A DNA stretch of 7,644 bases from CAYLSV01 sp964386435 (lineage in GTDB: Bacteria; Planctomycetota; Phycisphaerae; Tepidisphaerales; Tepidisphaeraceae): assembly GCA_964386435.1 (NCBI GenBank), contig CAYLSV010000136.1:1-7644 (forward strand). The letters are read 5' to 3'. Position 1 is the first letter of the stretch. Each line of letters opens with the position of its first letter. Positions 6,401-7,644 of the stretch are shown in pieces. Made by a program: the position numbers and the translations under genes. The notes under the pieces were generated by a model. That model was not told the origin of the DNA and made no database searches. It was given only the letters and a program-made list of their open reading frames with translations.

Positions 6401-7325
6401 GATGGGCTTCTACCAACCCGCCCAACTCGTGCAGGACGCCCAACGTCACGGCGTGACGGTGCTGCCGGTGGACGTGTTGGAGAGTGGGTGGGAGTGTTCC
6501 TTGGGGGAAGGGACAAAGGGACTGAGGGACAAAGGGACAAAGGGTGCCGAACGGGCATGCACTGATTCGGCCCCTGAGTCACTTTGTCCCTCAGTCCCTT
6601 CGTCCCTTTCCCCCCGCCCCGTCCGCCTCGGCATGAACCGCGTGAAGGGGCTGCGCGAAGACGACGCTCAGAAGATCATCGCCGCCCGCGATGGCGTCAC
6701 GAGCATGGAGCAGCTTTGGAAACAAAGCCGCTGCACCGCCCGTGCCCTCACCTGCCTCGCCAAAGCCGACGCCTTCGGCTCGATGGGCCTCGACCGCCAA
6801 TCAGCCCTTTGGCACGCCGGCAAGCTCAAGGACGACGACGCGCCTTTGTTCGACGCAACCTTCGAGCCGCAGGAACAGGTCACGCTCCCAAGCCTGCCCC
6901 CGCTGCGCCACGTGTTGGCCGACTACAGCCAAACGGGCCTGTCGCTTAAGGATCACCCGATGCGGTTTCTACAGGCCCACCTCGACAAGTTCGGGGTCAC
7001 CCCGGCCGACCAACTCGCCGACGCCAAAACCTTCCCGCCCGGCCGGGCCGTCGCTGTTGCCGGCATTTGCCTGGTCCGCCAGCGCCCGGGCAGTGCCAAG
7101 AGCATCACCTTCCTCACGCTCGAAGACGCGACGGGGATGAGCAACCTCGTCGTTTATCCAACGGTCTTCGAACGCTTCAAACGAACCGCCCGCGACAGCA
7201 AAGCCATGCTCGTCCACGGCCGCATCGATCGGCAAGGCGAGGTCGTCCACGTCATCGCCGAGAGCTTCAAAAGCCTTGATGAGCGACTCGCTGAATTACG
7301 AGAACTAAGCCGAAACTTCCACTGA
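3474..7325 (+). CDS. dnaE2: DnaE2: error-prone C-family DNA polymerase with two in-frame element insertions
   Basis: The 1283-residue product is a DnaE2-type polymerase III alpha subunit, the synthesising enzyme of the ImuA-ImuB-DnaE2 translesion system. Domains in order: a Lys/Arg-rich N-terminal extension (about 1-75); a PHP domain (from FAEL at 79), whose metal-ligand positions read C82-x-T84 and D115-T116, so it is probably inactive; a palm with PPDIDVDF carrying catalytic D452 and D454, and third Asp D601 in IKVDVLGLG; fingers with TFQIESRAQMTMLPRLRP, IVRPGPIQGGMVHPY and STYGFPESHAASFALIAY; a helix-hairpin-helix segment (DDAQKIIAARDGVTSMEQLW); an OB fold (AVAVAGICLVRQRP to VVYPTVFERF); and the typical DnaE2 ending SRNFH. 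Homologues have roughly 1050-1100 residues. The excess is explained by two repeat-bounded insertions, about residues 617-774 (carrying an S23 gene in another frame) and about 1010-1048. Neither introduces a stop or frameshift and all catalytic motifs remain, so the gene may still be functional. Translation through the inserts is inferred, not shown. Confidence 0.95.
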   Translation: MPDDSPPKTKVHPAKQPGEAFRTKRHHWTRAKEVAAAEKKPKWHQGWGGFKDQKGRARQLLEESPPPKIVKAGSEVAFAELCCTSNFTFLTGASHPDEIAKRAAELGYQAFGVCDTNTLAGVVRAHVEAERQGVRQVVGSRVELADGQGIYVWPTDLAAYNRLATLLTIGKLRARKGQCSLGLWDLLEYAGGQMLGVEVPAHINDDFVTMLRTLQDWCGGTDALSLVAARAYGHDDEWRLRDIARLSAEERVPMLATNRPLYHVPGRRLLQDVVACIRQGCTLDEAGLALQPAAERFMKVPEEMARLFSRHPRAIDRTVEVAARCTFGLDELKYQYPGEVVPEGETAMGHLTKLARAGYARRFPEPPPEKVRKQFEHELVLIGELDLPHYFLTVEDLVRWSREQGILCQGRGAAANSIVCYSLGITDADPRRINTLFERFISRVRNEPPDIDVDFEHVRREEAIQYLYRKYGRTRAAMTANVITYRGRSAVREVGKVLGFGTDTIDRLAKGINWWKGGPIEDEELAAQKLDRDDPTMQHFVHLSTAIQGFPRHLSQHPGGFVLTQTPLHQLVPIENCAMAGRTAIEWDKDDIDALGFIKVDVLGLGMLTVLAKAVALGKGLRDKGSEGQRFSKDHHGQDQDVSRSHRLAAGHVAVSADLQRHPGDAPNGAVRADESDATLRRIRAIKYRRRLRATGAGRLHPVPDHFPRLAVRVDDAVRIGHVHETHPEQLSDPRAFSRNGTASARPAQQPEPPPVAPPTPLSLRPSVPSSLSQILQPPDDPAVYDMICAADTMGTFQIESRAQMTMLPRLRPRCFYDLVVEVAIVRPGPIQGGMVHPYLRRRNGEEPVPKMPGKAIEWITKNTFGVPIFQEQAMLMAVHCAGFTPDEADGMRRAVTGFRRFGDIDSFEDKIIRGMIANGYDRSFAEQCFKQIQGFSTYGFPESHAASFALIAYASCYLKHHWPDVFLAAILNSQPMGFYQPAQLVQDAQRHGVTVLPVDVLESGWECSLGEGTKGLRDKGTKGAERACTDSAPESLCPSVPSSLSPRPVRLGMNRVKGLREDDAQKIIAARDGVTSMEQLWKQSRCTARALTCLAKADAFGSMGLDRQSALWHAGKLKDDDAPLFDATFEPQEQVTLPSLPPLRHVLADYSQTGLSLKDHPMRFLQAHLDKFGVTPADQLADAKTFPPGRAVAVAGICLVRQRPGSAKSITFLTLEDATGMSNLVVYPTVFERFKRTARDSKAMLVHGRIDRQGEVVHVIAESFKSLDERLAELRELSRNFH
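5322..5363 (+). repeat. Left inverted-repeat arm of element 1
   Basis: G-rich arm made of TTGGGGAA, GGGACTGAGGGACAAAGG (5330-5347), and a second partial copy CAGTGAGGGACAAAGG (5348-5363). The 18-nt core pairs with the right arm with one mismatch. The arm stops shortly before the S23 Shine-Dalgarno, leaving that site in the loop. Confidence 0.8.
5369..5374 (+). promoter_or_regulatory. Shine-Dalgarno of the S23-family gene
   Basis: AAAGGA, 5 nt before ATG 5380, is the same motif and spacing as the dnaE2 site. It selects ATG 5380 over the in-frame GTG at 5350, which lies inside the repeat arm. The S23 gene is therefore expected to be translated independently from the dnaE2 message. Confidence 0.7.
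5380..5742 (+). CDS. S23/IVS-family four-helix-bundle protein nested inside dnaE2
   Basis: The product has 120 residues, the normal length for the family. It begins KIKTFRDLIVWQRAMSL (the 'F.dL.vWqkA..L' first helix), continues FGLTNQMRRCAVSVPSNIAE (the 'gl..QirrAavSvpsNIaEG' signature), then GRQGRADYIRFLTISRGSL and CELMTQYELA, and ends with a helix rich in Leu and Glu. Four predicted helices and no membrane or secretion signal suggest a small cytoplasmic bundle that assembles as an oligomer. The family was first seen in intervening sequences of 23S rRNA genes, and Avd, the accessory protein of diversity-generating retroelements, is a structural relative. Its biochemical role is unresolved; nucleic-acid binding is often supposed. 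It lies in the +1 frame relative to dnaE2, entirely inside the polymerase gene and between inverted-repeat arms, with its own Shine-Dalgarno. No separate promoter was recognised, so expression probably follows the imu transcript. Confidence 0.88.
   Translation: MDKIKTFRDLIVWQRAMSLCQQIYSDTRAMPQTEQFGLTNQMRRCAVSVPSNIAEGYGRQGRADYIRFLTISRGSLCELMTQYELATSMKLIPSSSQTLELLAETERLLQGLLNSLNRPR
5752..5796 (+). repeat. Right inverted-repeat arm of element 1
   Basis: C-rich arm starting CCCCTTTGTCCC 9 nt after the S23 stop codon. Its complement contains GGGACTGAGGGACGAAGG, differing from the left-arm core at one base, and ends with the TTTGGGAGAGGGAC terminus. In the dnaE2 frame it encodes PSVPSSLS, the same peptide as the right arm of element 2. 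Confidence 0.8.
6501..6616 (+). mobile_element. Element 2: gene-less hairpin copy of the same repeat family within dnaE2
   Basis: About 116 nt lie between VLPVDVLESGWECSL and RPVRLGMNRVKGLRE, neighbouring segments in other DnaE2 proteins. Left arm 6503-6551 and right arm 6566-6615 are almost fully complementary over about 49 bp, with a 14-nt loop (6552-6565). Core and termini match element 1: TTGGGGGAAGGGAC at the left end and GGGACTGAGGGAC in the arm. There is no S23 gene. The dnaE2 frame reads GTKGLRDKGTKG and SLCPSVPSSLSP, the same phase as in element 1. It looks like a non-autonomous (MITE-like) or deleted version of element 1. At RNA level it would form a very stable hairpin in the middle of the message. 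Confidence 0.75.
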
Positions 7326-7536
7326 CAACAAGATCGTCCGCGGCCACCACGCCAAGCAAACCGCTTGAAACCAGAGCGTTGTCTCGATCCGCAGCACCCC
7401 CGACGATACCGCCGGGCCAGCTCACCTCAACCTGTTCCGCGAACCCGGCGCCCTCAAATTATTCAAGCGCCACCCGGCCATTGAAGTCAACCCGCAGCCA
7501 GCCACGCCCAGGCCAGACTACAGCCGGTCAACATAA
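7324..7536 (+). pseudogene. Broken coding-like frame directly after dnaE2
   Basis: One frame, offset from dnaE2, reads DNKIVRGHHAKQTA, a TGA at 7366-7368, then coding-like sequence (for example GPAHLNLFREPGALKLFKRH) to TAA 7534-7536. Wobble positions are strongly C-rich, as in dnaE2, which suggests formerly coding DNA. There is no start codon, ribosome binding site or recognisable family. It overlaps the dnaE2 stop by two bases. It may be the remnant of a fourth operon gene or of an older dnaE2-adjacent gene. Confidence 0.28.
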
Positions 7537-7644
7537 GGTTCATTATCGGACGACAACCAAAGGTGTACGTTGAGCGGTTCATCTTCAGGAGCCGCCGCGC
7601 CTCCTCGTCGGCGATCGCATTGTCGAAGCTCGCGGGGTTGTGCG
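7487..7644 (-). other. Minus-strand frame entering from the right edge
   Basis: Reading leftwards from the edge, a minus-strand frame gives HNPASFDNAIADEEARRLLK with plausible codon use, then less convincing sequence to a TGA at 7487-7489. It could be the C-terminus of a convergent gene whose body lies outside the window. The opening vaguely resembles the tails of planctomycete Gfo/Idh/MocA-type oxidoreductases ('DEEARRLL..pyRKG'), but this is too short to assign. The rest of 7326-7644 shows no RNA gene, convincing terminator or intact gene. Confidence 0.2.

Noticed and set aside
5322..6616. CRISPR array suggested by repeated GGGACAAAGG units
   Set aside because: The repeats are inverted, short and without regular spacers; no cas genes are nearby.
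7379..7573. 64-codon plus-strand frame after dnaE2
   Set aside because: Ser/Thr/Pro-rich without family resemblance; the neighbouring frame has the better wobble bias.

Overview
The window (about 7.6 kb, very GC-rich, strong G/C bias at third codon positions) looks like a chromosomal segment of a planctomycete, possibly of the Phycisphaerae. I infer this from the style of the proteins, not from a marker gene: a GspK-like protein with the planctomycete-type 'NRVSNLATVRSDTFTVY' tail, a dockerin-like scrap, and the family of small four-helix-bundle (S23/IVS) genes.

Layout. 1-729 is the 3' part of a GspK-like helix-hairpin-helix protein, followed by a perfect 12-bp hairpin (789-829) that probably ends its transcript. 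830-1105 holds no intact gene, only short coding-like scraps (a dockerin-like fragment and a 30-codon frame). About 1105-1140 is an AT-rich, palindromic stretch that is the best promoter/operator candidate. 1160-7325 is one tight operon, imuA-imuB-dnaE2, the mutagenic translesion 'mutasome'. ImuA is RecA/SulA-like, ImuB is a Y-family polymerase without catalytic residues, and DnaE2 is the error-prone C-family polymerase that does the synthesis. In other bacteria this cassette is induced by DNA damage and carries out mutagenic lesion bypass. 7326-7644 has no clear gene, only a broken coding-like frame and a minus-strand frame running off the edge.

The most notable feature is in dnaE2. Its reading frame (1283 codons, about 190 more than expected) is interrupted twice by members of one inverted-repeat family built on GGGACTGAGGGACAAAGG. 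Element 1 (about 5322-5796) carries a complete gene for a 120-residue S23/four-helix-bundle protein, in a different frame from dnaE2 and with its own Shine-Dalgarno. Element 2 (about 6501-6616) is a bare hairpin of the same repeats with no gene, like a MITE. Both are read in the same phase, both keep dnaE2 open, and both fall in loops between conserved blocks of the polymerase. Both are also preceded by an abrupt run of G-ending codons and followed by C-ending codons. This resembles the intervening sequences of 23S rRNA, which also encode S23 proteins inside a stem, but here it sits in a protein-coding gene. I regard it as a candidate undescribed mobile or intervening element.
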